DNA from: Acuticoccus yangtzensis
Lineage (GTDB): Bacteria > Pseudomonadota > Alphaproteobacteria > Rhizobiales > Amorphaceae
Direction of reading: 5' to 3'
NCBI RefSeq assembly: GCF_001927245.1
Contig: NZ_MJUX01000004.1
Coordinates: 124,001 to 188,000 of the forward strand
Length of the DNA stretch: 64,000 nt
Positions 17,730-26,222 of the stretch are shown one piece after another. The translations under genes were made by a program, and so were the position numbers. Positions within the stretch are counted from its first letter, which is position 1; the number at the start of each line of letters is the position of its first letter. Below the pieces are notes generated by a model, which did not search any database, was not told the origin of the DNA, and saw nothing but the letters and a program-made list of their open reading frames with translations.

Positions 17730-20156
17730 TCAGACCCGCATCGCCGTCCAGTCGCCCGCGCCCTCGAAGGCGGCGGCGGCCTGGTAGATCGTCGACTCGC
17801 CCCAGTGCTTGGCCGTCAGCATCATGCCCACCGGCAGCTCGTCCTCCATGCCGCACGGGATCGACATGGACGGGTGGCCGGTGATGTCGAACGGGGCGGT
17901 GTTCTCGATCATCTCGAACGCGCGCTGCACGACGAGGCCGAGCGGGGCGTCCGCGGGCGGGATCGGCGGGGCGCGCATCGGCGTGGTCGGCATGATGAGG
18001 ATGTCGTAGCTCGCCAGCATGTTGTCGTAGGCGGCGCGCAGGTTGCGGGCCTGGTTCTGCGCCTTGGCGTAATAGTGGCCGCGGTGGAAACGCTGGAAAT
18101 ATTCGCCGACGAACATGGTGATCTTCAAGGGGTCGGCCAGCTCGTCCGCCCGTGAGCGCCAGTTGGCGTGGTAGTCGAGCAGGCTCGTGGTGTGCAGGCC
18201 CTTCCAGCCGGTGCCCATGCCGTTGCCGCGCATCATCTGGTTGGTGCCGCCCTCGGCCGCGATGGGGAGCCACACCGCCATCGCCTTGGCGTGCCAGGGG
18301 ATGGACACCTCGTCCACCGTGGCGCCCAGCTTGCGGAAGAGGTCGGCCGCCTTGCGCACGGAGGCATCCACCACCTGTTCGGACTCCGGCCGCCCGAAGC
18401 CCTCGCGCACCAGCGCCATGCGCATGCCCCGCACGCCGCGGCCGAGCGCGGCGCGGTAGGCGTCCACCTTGGGCGCATATTGGCGCGGGTCCAGCCCGTC
18501 CTTTCCGGCGATCACCTCCAGGCACAGCGCGTTGTCGTGCACGTTGGCGGTCATCGGCCCGGTGTGGTCGATGGTGGTTTCGATCGGCATCACCCCCGAA
18601 TAAGGGACCAGGCCGTGGGTCGGCTTCATGCCGTAGATGCCGCAGAAGGAGGCCGGCATGCGGATCGACCCGCCCTGATCGCCACCGATAGCGATGTCGA
18701 CCTCCCCCGCCGCCACCAGCGCGCCGGAGCCGGACGAGGAGCCGCCCGTGGTGTGGCCCATCTTGCGCGGGTTCTGCACAGGCCCGGTGGCGTTGGTGTG
18801 CGAGCCGCCGGAGAAGCAGAAATATTCGCAGTGCGCCTTGCCCTTGATGGTGGCGCCCGCCTCCAGCATCCAGGTGACGATGGTCGCGTCCACGTCCGGC
18901 ACATATCCCTTCAGCGTGGAGGCGCCGTTCATCATCGGCACCCCGGCGAGGCACACGTTGTCCTTCAGGGCGACGGTCTTGCCGGCGAGCGGCCCGCGCG
19001 GGGCACCCTTGATGTCGGTCTTCACGTACCAGGCATTGTAGGGGTTGTCCTCGGGCGCCGGGCGGTGGCCGGAGGTGCGCGGGAAGAGCACTTCCGGCAG
19101 GTTGTCCGGCATCGCGTCGAGGATGTCGTAGGTTTTGATCGACGCTTCCATCAGCGCCATGAACTCTTTCAGCCGCTCGTCGGACAGGTGCATGCCGAAG
19201 TCTTCGGTGATGGCCTTCATCTGGGCCAGCGACGGGCGTTGGACGGTCATGCGGGCGTGCCTTTGGACAGGTTCGGGCCGGAAGAGATCGGGTGCGGCGG
19301 TCTTCGGTGCGGCGGGTTTCGGCGCCGACGCAGTGGCAGGTTTGGGCGCTGCGGGCTTGGGCGCGGTCGGCTTGGGCGCGGTCGGCTTGGGCGCCGCGCG
19401 GCCCCCCTTGGCGTTGAGGCCGGTGAATTCGGCGATCAGCGGCGCGTCCTTGAAGTCGGCGCGGTCGATCACCCCGGCCACCTGGCCCTTGTTGAGGAGC
19501 ACCAGCTTGTCGGACAGGTCGGTGATGAATTCCAGGTTCTGCTCGACCAGCAGGATGGAGAGGCCGCGCACTTTGGCAAGCTCGCGCAGCTTGTCCTCGA
19601 TCATGTCGACGATGGAGGGCTGGATGCCCTCGGTCGGCTCGTCGAGCAGCAGAAGCTCCGGCCCGGAGACGAGGCAGCGGGCGAGCGCCAGCAACTGCTG
19701 CTCCCCGCCCGACAGCGCGCCGCCGGCACGGTCCAGCAGCCGTTCGAGCTGCGGGAACTCGGCCAGCATGGCGTCGATCGCCGCGCCCTCGTCGGCGGCG
19801 CCGTGGGCGGCGATGCCCATGCGCAGATTGTCCCGCACCGACAGCATGGGGAAGATGCCGCGCCCCTGCGGCACGTAGCCCATGCCGAGGCGCGAGCGGG
19901 CGTGGGACTTCTCGCGGGTGATGTCCATCCCGTCGAAGTGGACGCTGCCGCCGGTGGCGGGGACGAGGCCCATGAGGGTCTTGAGCAGCGTCGTCTTGCC
20001 CATGCCGTTGTGGCCGAGGATGCCGACGATCTCGCCCTCGCCCACCCACACGTCCACCCCGTGGAGCACCGGAACGCGGCCGTAGCCAGCGCGCAGACCC
20101 TTGACGTTGAGGAGCGTCGGGGCGCGCACCGGGCGGTCGACGTCCTGCGCGGTCAA
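17730..20156 (-). CDS. fusion of an amide-importer ABC ATPase (LivF/UrtE-like) with an amidase
   Basis: One uninterrupted 808-codon frame encodes two complete enzymes. Residues 1-248 are a LivF/UrtE-type ATPase: Walker A GHNGMGKTT (49-57), LSGGEQQ signature, Walker B LLLLDEPTEG, ending in the usual IAEFTGL. Residues 249-302 are a Pro/Ala/Lys linker with repeated APKPTAPKP units. Residues 303-808 are an amidase-signature hydrolase with the Ser-Ser-Lys triad (VALKDN Lys, GGSSSGSG and GGDQGGSIRMP serines). The first codon is a TTG that overlaps the upstream stop (TTGA); GTG 20129 is an alternative. An internal ATG at 19250, with AAAGG nine bases before it, could also yield a free 506-residue amidase. 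The substrate is probably a short amide or urea derivative, inferred from the importer genes. Confidence 0.8.
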   Translation of the reverse strand: MTAQDVDRPVRAPTLLNVKGLRAGYGRVPVLHGVDVWVGEGEIVGILGHNGMGKTTLLKTLMGLVPATGGSVHFDGMDITREKSHARSRLGMGYVPQGRGIFPMLSVRDNLRMGIAAHGAADEGAAIDAMLAEFPQLERLLDRAGGALSGGEQQLLALARCLVSGPELLLLDEPTEGIQPSIVDMIEDKLRELAKVRGLSILLVEQNLEFITDLSDKLVLLNKGQVAGVIDRADFKDAPLIAEFTGLNAKGGRAAPKPTAPKPTAPKPAAPKPATASAPKPAAPKTAAPDLFRPEPVQRHARMTVQRPSLAQMKAITEDFGMHLSDERLKEFMALMEASIKTYDILDAMPDNLPEVLFPRTSGHRPAPEDNPYNAWYVKTDIKGAPRGPLAGKTVALKDNVCLAGVPMMNGASTLKGYVPDVDATIVTWMLEAGATIKGKAHCEYFCFSGGSHTNATGPVQNPRKMGHTTGGSSSGSGALVAAGEVDIAIGGDQGGSIRMPASFCGIYGMKPTHGLVPYSGVMPIETTIDHTGPMTANVHDNALCLEVIAGKDGLDPRQYAPKVDAYRAALGRGVRGMRMALVREGFGRPESEQVVDASVRKAADLFRKLGATVDEVSIPWHAKAMAVWLPIAAEGGTNQMMRGNGMGTGWKGLHTTSLLDYHANWRSRADELADPLKITMFVGEYFQRFHRGHYYAKAQNQARNLRAAYDNMLASYDILIMPTTPMRAPPIPPADAPLGLVVQRAFEMIENTAPFDITGHPSMSIPCGMEDELPVGMMLTAKHWGESTIYQAAAAFEGAGDWTAMRV
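19339..19398 (-). repeat. 15-base repeats encoding the Pro/Ala/Lys linker
   Basis: The 15-base unit (plus strand GGCTTGGGCGCGGTC) occurs at 19354-19368 and 19369-19383, with a near copy at 19384-19398 and diverged copies to the left. Each encodes an APKPT-like pentapeptide in the linker between the ATPase and amidase parts. The frame is kept through every unit. Confidence 0.8.
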
Positions 20157-20881
20157 TGTTTGTGCCCCAGGTAGACGTCGCGCACGGTGGGGTCGGCCGA
20201 CACCTCGTCCATCGTGCCTTCGATGAGGATGGCGCCGCGGTGGAACACCGTCACCTTCTGGGCGATGGCGCGGATGAAGTTCATGTCGTGCTCCACGACG
20301 ATCAGGGTGGCGGTCTCGTTGATGGCGCGGATGAGGCCCGCGGTGAATTCGGTCTCCTCGTCGGTCATGCCGGCGGCGGGTTCGTCGAGAAGCACCAGCC
20401 AGGGTTCGGCGGCGACGACCATGGCAAGCTCCACCCACTGGCGTTGACCGTGGGCGAGCGCGCCGACCTGGCGGCGGCGGATGTCGCCGAGGCGCACGCG
20501 CTCCACGGTCTCGGCCGTCAGCGCCGCGGCCTTCTTGTCCGGGTGGAAGCGGCGGCTCGCCAGCCAGATGTTTTCTTCCACCGACAGCGCGTCGAACACG
20601 TTCGGCACCTGCGTCTTGATGCCGACGCCGAGTTCGGCCACCTGGTGCGGATCGGCGCCCGTGGTGTCGACGCCGTTGATGGTCACGGTGCCTTCGGTCG
20701 GCTTCAACTGACCGGTGAGGCATTTGAAGAAGGTCGATTTGCCCGCACCGTTGGGGCCGATGAGGCAGCGCAGCTCGCCCTTGTCGAGCTGGAAATCCAC
20801 CCGCTCGTTGGCCACCACGCCGCCGAACCGCATGGTGAGGTCCTGCGTTTCCAAGACCGTTTCGCGCCGTTGACGTGCCAT
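20153..20881 (-). CDS. ABC transporter ATP-binding protein (LivG/UrtD-like)
   Basis: The 242-residue ATPase has Walker A GPNGAGKSTFFK, an RRQVGALAHGQRQWVELAMV signature variant typical of UrtD-like subunits, Walker B WLVLLDEPAAGM and the H-loop VVEHDMNFIR. It energises import of amides, urea or branched-chain compounds together with the second ATPase. ATG 20881 lies four bases after the stop of the permease gene; a longer frame to 20926 is rejected. Its stop overlaps the TTG of the fusion gene. Confidence 0.92.
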   Translation of the reverse strand: MARQRRETVLETQDLTMRFGGVVANERVDFQLDKGELRCLIGPNGAGKSTFFKCLTGQLKPTEGTVTINGVDTTGADPHQVAELGVGIKTQVPNVFDALSVEENIWLASRRFHPDKKAAALTAETVERVRLGDIRRRQVGALAHGQRQWVELAMVVAAEPWLVLLDEPAAGMTDEETEFTAGLIRAINETATLIVVEHDMNFIRAIAQKVTVFHRGAILIEGTMDEVSADPTVRDVYLGHKH

Positions 20882-20885
20882 GGCC

Positions 20886-21926
20886 CTACTCCGCCGGCTG
20901 CATGGCGCGGCGGCCTGCGCGCACACGGGCCCGCCCCGCCTTGGCCGAGCGGCGGGGCCGCGCGACGCGCTCCATCACCCACGGCACCACGCCCTTGGGC
21001 AGCAGAAGCACGAAGCCGATCAGAACGAGGCCGAGCACCATGTTGGCGTTCACCGTCTGCTGCGTGCCGAGCCACGAGGTGAGGTAGAAGATGCCGAAGG
21101 CGCCCAGCACTGGGCCGATCAAGGTGCCGCGCCCGCCGACGATCACCCAGATGATCGCCTGCGCCGCATAGGGAAGGCCGAAGAGGTCCGGCGTGACGCG
21201 GCCGATGCCGTTAGCCATCAAGATGCCAGCGAGGCCCGCGAGGCCGCCGCCGATGGAAAACAGGCCGAGCTTGTAGAGGCGCGTGTCGTAGCCGATCAGC
21301 TCGGCCCGCGTCTCGTTCTCGCGGATCGCCACGCAGACGCGGCCGAAGTGGGTGCGCGTCAGCCAGATGCAGCCGAAATAAGCGATGAGCAGCGCCCCCA
21401 TGGCGACGTAGAACATCTGCGTCGGGAACAGCATGGCGCCGGACCACGGCACCTGCAGCGGCGGCGCGGAGGTGCCGTTGAAGCCGCCCAGCAGCGCGGT
21501 GCCGATCTTGTACTCGGGCCCGGAGGTGCGGCGGATGAGGTTGAAGAGGATCAGCGTCACCGTCAGCGTGATCACGCCGAGATAGACGTCCGAGATGCGG
21601 CCCCAGAACATGAAGTAGCCGAGGATCGCGGCGGCGGCGGCGGCGACCAGGATGGCGACGATCACCGCGCCCGTGGTGTCGCCGAAGTTCTGCGCGGCGA
21701 CCGCGTAGGCATAGGCGCCGAGGCCGAAGAAGGTGGTCTGGCCGAAGCACAGGATGCCGCCGAAGCCCCAGACGAGGCCGAGCGAGAGGGCGAGGACGGC
21801 GAGCGCGATCGCCGTCGTCAGGTTGATGACGGTGAAGAGCTGCAGCACCTGCGGCGCGCCGAACATGAAGACGAGGCCGATGAGGCCGACGGCGACGAGG
21901 CGCCCTTTGTCGGGCCAGCGGTTCAC
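20886..21926 (-). CDS. ABC transporter permease (LivM/UrtC-like)
   Basis: The 346-residue inner-membrane permease has about nine hydrophobic segments, the LALSLGLVWGFGGILCFGQTTFFGLGAY block typical of LivM/UrtC, and the cytoplasmic ATPase-coupling loop with IRENETRAELIGYDTRLYK. The GTG start overlaps the stop of the partner permease (GTGA). The C-terminal tail is basic (RPRRSAKAGRARVRAGRR). Confidence 0.92.
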   Translation of the reverse strand: MNRWPDKGRLVAVGLIGLVFMFGAPQVLQLFTVINLTTAIALAVLALSLGLVWGFGGILCFGQTTFFGLGAYAYAVAAQNFGDTTGAVIVAILVAAAAAAILGYFMFWGRISDVYLGVITLTVTLILFNLIRRTSGPEYKIGTALLGGFNGTSAPPLQVPWSGAMLFPTQMFYVAMGALLIAYFGCIWLTRTHFGRVCVAIRENETRAELIGYDTRLYKLGLFSIGGGLAGLAGILMANGIGRVTPDLFGLPYAAQAIIWVIVGGRGTLIGPVLGAFGIFYLTSWLGTQQTVNANMVLGLVLIGFVLLLPKGVVPWVMERVARPRRSAKAGRARVRAGRRAMQPAE

Positions 21927-22792
21927 AGGCCGCGCCTGAAGAAGCGGCCGGTGATGCCGGTGGGAAGGAGCCGCAGCAGTACGATGGCGGCGACGAGGAG
22001 CGCCACCTCACCCACCGTGGGGCCGGTGATGAAGGTGATCGCCTGGTTGATGAAGCCGAGCAGCGCCGCCGCCGATGCCGTGCCCGCAAGGATCGCCGCG
22101 CCGCCGGAAATCACGGTGATGAACGCTTTGGCGATATAGGCCGCGCCGATGGTGGGGACGACGCCGGTGATCGGCGCCAGAAGCGCCCCCGCAAGGCCCG
22201 CCACCGCCGCGCCGAGGCCGAAGGTGATCATGTAGATGGTGGAGGTCGACACGCCGAGCGCGGCCGCCATGTCCGCCCGCTGCATGGTGCCGCGCGCGAG
22301 AAGGCCGAGTTTGGTGAACTTCAGCACCGCGTAGACGAGGGCGAACAGCGCCAGAGTGACGGCGATGAGGAAGAGCTCGTAGCCGGAGGTGAAGAAGTCG
22401 CCGATCTTCAGCGCGCCGACGGGGGGCGAGACGGTGGTGGTCGTCGTCGGCCCGAAGATGGTGGTCACCAGGCCGATGAGGAAGAGCGACAGGCCCCAGG
22501 TGGCAAGCAGCGTGTCGACCATGCGGCCATAGAGGAAGCGGATCAGCACCCGCTCGACGACGACGCCGATCAGCCCCACCACCACCGGCGCCAGGATCAG
22601 CATGGCGAACCACAGGTTCACCCCGTTGTTGGTGGCGACGACGACGGTGTAGCCGCCGAGCATCAGGAACTCGCCGTGGGCGAGGTTGATGACCCGCATC
22701 ATCCCGAAGATGATCGCAAGGCCGAGGCCGATGAGCGCGAGGTTCGCGATCCCATAGGCCACCTGCAGGACGATGACGGCGGCGTAGTCCAC
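21923..22792 (-). CDS. ABC transporter permease (LivH/UrtB-like)
   Basis: The 289-residue permease partners the LivM-like subunit. Its signature is GLGLAIIFGMMRVINLAHGEFLMLGGY, with a coupling helix in ARGTMQRADMAAALGVST. About eight membrane segments are visible. The GTG at 22792 has GGAG six bases upstream. It follows the binding-protein gene after 54 bases. Confidence 0.92.
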   Translation of the reverse strand: MDYAAVIVLQVAYGIANLALIGLGLAIIFGMMRVINLAHGEFLMLGGYTVVVATNNGVNLWFAMLILAPVVVGLIGVVVERVLIRFLYGRMVDTLLATWGLSLFLIGLVTTIFGPTTTTTVSPPVGALKIGDFFTSGYELFLIAVTLALFALVYAVLKFTKLGLLARGTMQRADMAAALGVSTSTIYMITFGLGAAVAGLAGALLAPITGVVPTIGAAYIAKAFITVISGGAAILAGTASAAALLGFINQAITFITGPTVGEVALLVAAIVLLRLLPTGITGRFFRRGL

Positions 22793-22846
22793 CCAGAACT
22801 CCGGTATGCGGGAGGAAGCGACGGCCGCGGGGCCGCCGCGGGGTCG

Positions 22847-24100
22847 TTATTCGATGCCGGCGGCGGCCAGACCGTTCTCGAAATAGAAGGTCGACTGGTT
22901 GGGGTTCTCGTCGAGGTCGCAGACGAGCAGCGTATCGGCGGGCGGCTGGGCCTCGAATTCCTCGATGATCTCGATCTTCTGGTTCTTGATCTCGCCGATA
23001 TAGACGTTCTGCAACGCGTGGTTCGTCTTCGGCTCGATGGTCATGGTGCCGGACGGCCCGTCGAAGCTGACGGGGCTGCGCAGCGCGTCGATGACGGCCA
23101 TGCGGTCCTTGGTGCCGGCCTTCTTCACCGCTTCCGCCCACAACATCACGCCCTCGTAGGAGCGCGCCGTGGTCTCGCCGATATAGGGGATCTCTTCGGA
23201 CGAGGAGGCGCGCAGCTTCTCGACGAACTCCGCGTTGGCGGGGGTGTCGATCTCCTCGAAGTAGCCGTAGGCGAGGAGCATGCCTTCCGCCGCCTCGGGC
23301 GAGACGAGGAGGTGCTCGCCGCCGAGCGCGAAGGTGGTGGAGGCGAGCGGGATCTCGGTCGTCAGCCCCGCCGAGGCATATTGGCGGTAGAAGGAGATGT
23401 GCGCCGCGCCGACGAGAGCGGACATGACGAAATCGGGCTTTGCGGCCTGGATCTTCTGGATCGACGGGCCGAAGTTGGACACGTCGAGCGGGAAGAACTC
23501 GATGTCGACCGTCTCGCCGCCATTGTCCTCGACGTATTTCTTCACCCACTGGGCGGTGATCTGGCCGTAGTTGTAGTCGGCGGCGACCACGTAGACCTTT
23601 TTGCCGAACCGCTCCATGGCGAACGGCACCAGCTTTTCCACCGTCTGCGCCGGGGTGGAGCCGGTGCAGAAGTTGTTCATGTCGCACACCCCGCCCTCGT
23701 AGAGCGTGTTGTAGAAGTAGAGCGACTGGTAGCGGTTCAGGAGCGGGCGGATGGCCTCACGCGAGGCGGACGTGATGCCGGCGTGGACCACGTCCGCCCG
23801 GTCGCCCGCCGCCGCCTGGGTGGCGAACTGGGTGTAGAACTGGATGGTGGTCTGCGGGTCGTAGCTGATCAGCTCCACCTCGGCTCCGTTGAGGCCGCCC
23901 GCGGCGTTGATCTCGTCGACGGCCATCTTCGTGGCGGCCAGCATCGGCCGGCCGAGGAGGTCCAGCCCGCCGGACTGGTCGAGGATCGCCGCCAGCTTGA
24001 TGGTGTCGTTCGCGCGGGCGCGGCCGACGATGCCGGGCGCGGCCAGCACCAGGGACGCGGCGGAAGCGCTCTTGAGAAGCGTGCGGCGGTTCATCGTCAT
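22847..24100 (-). CDS. amide/urea-type ABC transporter substrate-binding protein with Tat-like signal
   Basis: The 417-residue periplasmic binding protein is of the Peripla_BP_5 type, closer in feel to short-chain-amide binders (FmdD/AmiC-like) than to classical UrtA. The N-terminus carries NRRTLLK followed by a hydrophobic run ending in RARA, a plausible twin-arginine signal. Later blocks include AAILDQSGGLDLLG, ASTTFALGGEHLL and YNTLYEGGVCDMNNFCTG. ATG 24100 is chosen for the GAGGGGGAC RBS; an ATG at 24133 overlapping the flotillin stop (ATGA) is the alternative and would add 11 residues. Confidence 0.9.
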   Translation of the reverse strand: MTMNRRTLLKSASAASLVLAAPGIVGRARANDTIKLAAILDQSGGLDLLGRPMLAATKMAVDEINAAGGLNGAEVELISYDPQTTIQFYTQFATQAAAGDRADVVHAGITSASREAIRPLLNRYQSLYFYNTLYEGGVCDMNNFCTGSTPAQTVEKLVPFAMERFGKKVYVVAADYNYGQITAQWVKKYVEDNGGETVDIEFFPLDVSNFGPSIQKIQAAKPDFVMSALVGAAHISFYRQYASAGLTTEIPLASTTFALGGEHLLVSPEAAEGMLLAYGYFEEIDTPANAEFVEKLRASSSEEIPYIGETTARSYEGVMLWAEAVKKAGTKDRMAVIDALRSPVSFDGPSGTMTIEPKTNHALQNVYIGEIKNQKIEIIEEFEAQPPADTLLVCDLDENPNQSTFYFENGLAAAGIE

Positions 24101-24129
24101 CGTCTGTCCCCCTCGTTGCGTGGCGCGGC

Positions 24130-25755
24130 TCATTCGGCCGCCTCGCTGGTGCCGTCGCTGGCGGTGGTCTTGCCGCCGGTTTTGCCGGCCAGGCCGCTGG
24201 TGACGCGGTCCATGCTGCCGGAGATGTTCATGCCGATGTCTTCGCCGAGCTTCTGGACGGCGGGCAGTTGCAGCGCCATCGACAGGATGCCGTCGACCAC
24301 CTGGTTCACCATCGGCCCGTCGCCGCCGCCGGAGCCGCCACCCCCGCCGGACACGGGGCCGAAGCCGGACACGTGGTTGATGCGGATGGATTCGATCTTC
24401 TCGGCCGGGCGGACCATCTCGCGCACCACCTCGGGCAGCGCCTCCACCTTGGCGAGGTCGAGCTTCATCTTGATGATCTCGGCGGACTGGGCGTTCTCGG
24501 CCGCGTAGAGCGCGCTCTCGCCCTCCGCCTTCGCCAGCAGCTCGGCCTTCAGCGCCTCGGCCTTGGTGCGGGTGGCTTCGGCCTCGGCGGCGGCCATGGC
24601 GCGCACGGTGCCGGCTTCCGACGCGACGCGGGTGTCGTCCACCTCCGCCGCCTCGCGGGCCTTGATGACGGCGAGGGCACGGGTGCGTTCGGCGACGGCC
24701 TTCTCGCGCGCGGTGGCGACGTCCTCGCGCGCGGCGGCCTCCTCGGCGATCGCGGCCTGGGCGTTGGCCGTCGCGGCCGCCTCCTCCGCCTTCTTGGCGG
24801 CGAGCTTCACCTCGGTGTCGGCCCGCGCGGCCTCCACGGCGAGGCGCGACTGAAGGCTCAACTCGTCGATCTCACGCGCCGATTGGATCTCCTTGGCGCG
24901 CACCTCCATGTCCCGGCGGATGCGGGCATATTCGCGCCGCTCCTCGCTCTCGGACTGCTTCTCGGCGGTCTCGGCCATGGTGCGCGCGCGATGGCTCTCG
25001 ATCGCGAGGTTCTGGGCGAGCTGCGCCTCCTCCTCCTCCTGCTCGATGATCAGCTTGCGCTTCGTCGCGTCGAGGTGGGACTGGCGCACGGCCACATCGG
25101 CCGCGTCCTCGATCTCCGCCCGCTCGCGCCGGTTGGTGGCGATGACTTCGGCCAGGCGGCGCATGCCGACTGCGTTGAAGGCGTTGTTCTGGTCCAGCGT
25201 GCCGAACGGCGTCTGATCGAGCCGGGTGAGCGAAACGGCCTCCAGGGTCAGCCCGTTGGCGGCGACGCGCTCGGCGAGCGCCTCGGTCACCTCGGCGACG
25301 TATTTGCCGCGATTGTCCTGCAGGGCGTCCATCGTATAGGTCGCGGCGACCGACAGCAGCGCGTCGACGAGCTTGCCTTCCAGAAGGTCCTCGACGTCGG
25401 ACGCGCGCACCTTTCCGCCGAGCGCCTGGGCCGCGGTCGCCACCCCCTCGTCGGTCGGGCGGACGCGGACGTAGAACTCGGCGGTGGCGTCGATCCTGAG
25501 GCGGTCCTTGGTGATGATGGAGGTCTCGCCGGTGCGCTCCACCTCCAGGCGCATCGTCTTCATGTTCACTTCGGCGACGCGGTGGAGGATCGGAAGCGCC
25601 AGCGCGCCGCCGTCAAGCACGACGCGCTGACCGCCGAGGCCGGTGCGCACGAGGGCCGTTTCGCGGGTGGCCTTCACGTAAAAGCGATTGAGGAAAAGGA
25701 TCGCCACCACGGCGACGATCAGGATCAGAAGCACGATGATCCAGCCCACGGACAC
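24130..25755 (-). CDS. flotillin/YqiK-like SPFH-domain membrane protein
   Basis: The 541-residue protein has an N-terminal membrane anchor (WIIVLLILIVAVVAILFL), an SPFH/band-7 domain (about 30-210) and a long Ala/Glu-rich coiled coil (about 215-440) typical of flotillins. A Gly-rich hinge (SGGGGGSGGGDG, about 475) leads to a C-terminal helix. Flotillins build membrane microdomain scaffolds. It lies directly upstream of the amide importer, its stop touching an ATG of the binding-protein gene, so the same transcript probably covers all five genes. Confidence 0.9.
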   Translation of the reverse strand: MSVGWIIVLLILIVAVVAILFLNRFYVKATRETALVRTGLGGQRVVLDGGALALPILHRVAEVNMKTMRLEVERTGETSIITKDRLRIDATAEFYVRVRPTDEGVATAAQALGGKVRASDVEDLLEGKLVDALLSVAATYTMDALQDNRGKYVAEVTEALAERVAANGLTLEAVSLTRLDQTPFGTLDQNNAFNAVGMRRLAEVIATNRRERAEIEDAADVAVRQSHLDATKRKLIIEQEEEEAQLAQNLAIESHRARTMAETAEKQSESEERREYARIRRDMEVRAKEIQSAREIDELSLQSRLAVEAARADTEVKLAAKKAEEAAATANAQAAIAEEAAAREDVATAREKAVAERTRALAVIKAREAAEVDDTRVASEAGTVRAMAAAEAEATRTKAEALKAELLAKAEGESALYAAENAQSAEIIKMKLDLAKVEALPEVVREMVRPAEKIESIRINHVSGFGPVSGGGGGSGGGDGPMVNQVVDGILSMALQLPAVQKLGEDIGMNISGSMDRVTSGLAGKTGGKTTASDGTSEAAE

Positions 25756-26222
25756 CCTCCACGTTTCGTGCCGGTCCGCTGCAACGCTTATGCCATTTGC
25801 TGCCGATGGGATGCCGTTTGCGGTTTACCGCGATCGTCCGCACAGTCAGGCGGCGCGCAACGAAGGTATAATTTTCAGGCGCTTGGGATCGGCTCAGGAT
25901 ACGGCCCGGCGGCGCATTTTGGCATGCCAAACTCTGCTTATGTCCGATGCGCCGGTGCCATGGGTCGCAGCGCCGCCCCGGCCCGTCGGACGAGCTTTGG
26001 CGGCCAGTGAACGGCGGAGGGGTCCGTGTCGGCACAATTCGGCAATGCGCGCAGCGCACTGGTCGGCCCTCGCCCGCGCGGCCATGTGACACATTAACGC
26101 TCACGAATGAGGCAGCGGCCTCGCGAGGCGGCGCCCCGGCCCTGCCCCGCGTCCCGCCCCGCTCACGCGACACTTCAACCCAAGGCCGCGCCCGCCGCCG
26201 CCGCAGACCCCCACGGCTCGCC
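25756..26222. other. 467-base divergent intergenic region between flotillin and the FUSC gene
   Basis: The region carries the promoters of two divergent operons. It contains a TATAAT at 25867-25872, without a convincing -35 element, and a 14-base perfect palindrome at 25918-25931. The right-hand half (25980-26222) is GC-rich, with no credible gene. Part of it could be coding if the FUSC protein starts further upstream than assigned. Confidence 0.5.
25918..25931. promoter_or_regulatory. 14-base perfect palindrome, candidate operator
   Basis: TTTGGCATGCCAAA reads identically on both strands. It lies about 165 bases before the flotillin start and about 290 before the FUSC start, in the AT-rich part of the divergent region. 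Such sites are typical of dimeric repressors, but no regulator gene is adjacent. Confidence 0.45.

Noticed and set aside
19339-19398. Possible CRISPR-like or satellite array
   Set aside because: The units are 15 bases, contiguous and in frame, and encode a protein linker; there are no spacers.
17248-20049. Minus-strand open frame of 933 codons overlapping the fusion gene
   Set aside because: It runs in another frame through the same stretch and also through the exporter gene on the other strand; only the 17730-20156 frame shows ATPase and amidase motifs.
20157-20723. N-terminal extension of the ATPase-amidase frame up to 20723
   Set aside because: The extra residues are an out-of-frame reading of the upstream ATPase gene; the TTG at 20156 overlapping that gene's stop fits the operon pattern.
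25861-25875. TATAAT as a sigma-70 promoter
   Set aside because: No -35 hexamer stands at a suitable distance, so it is mentioned only in the description of the region.
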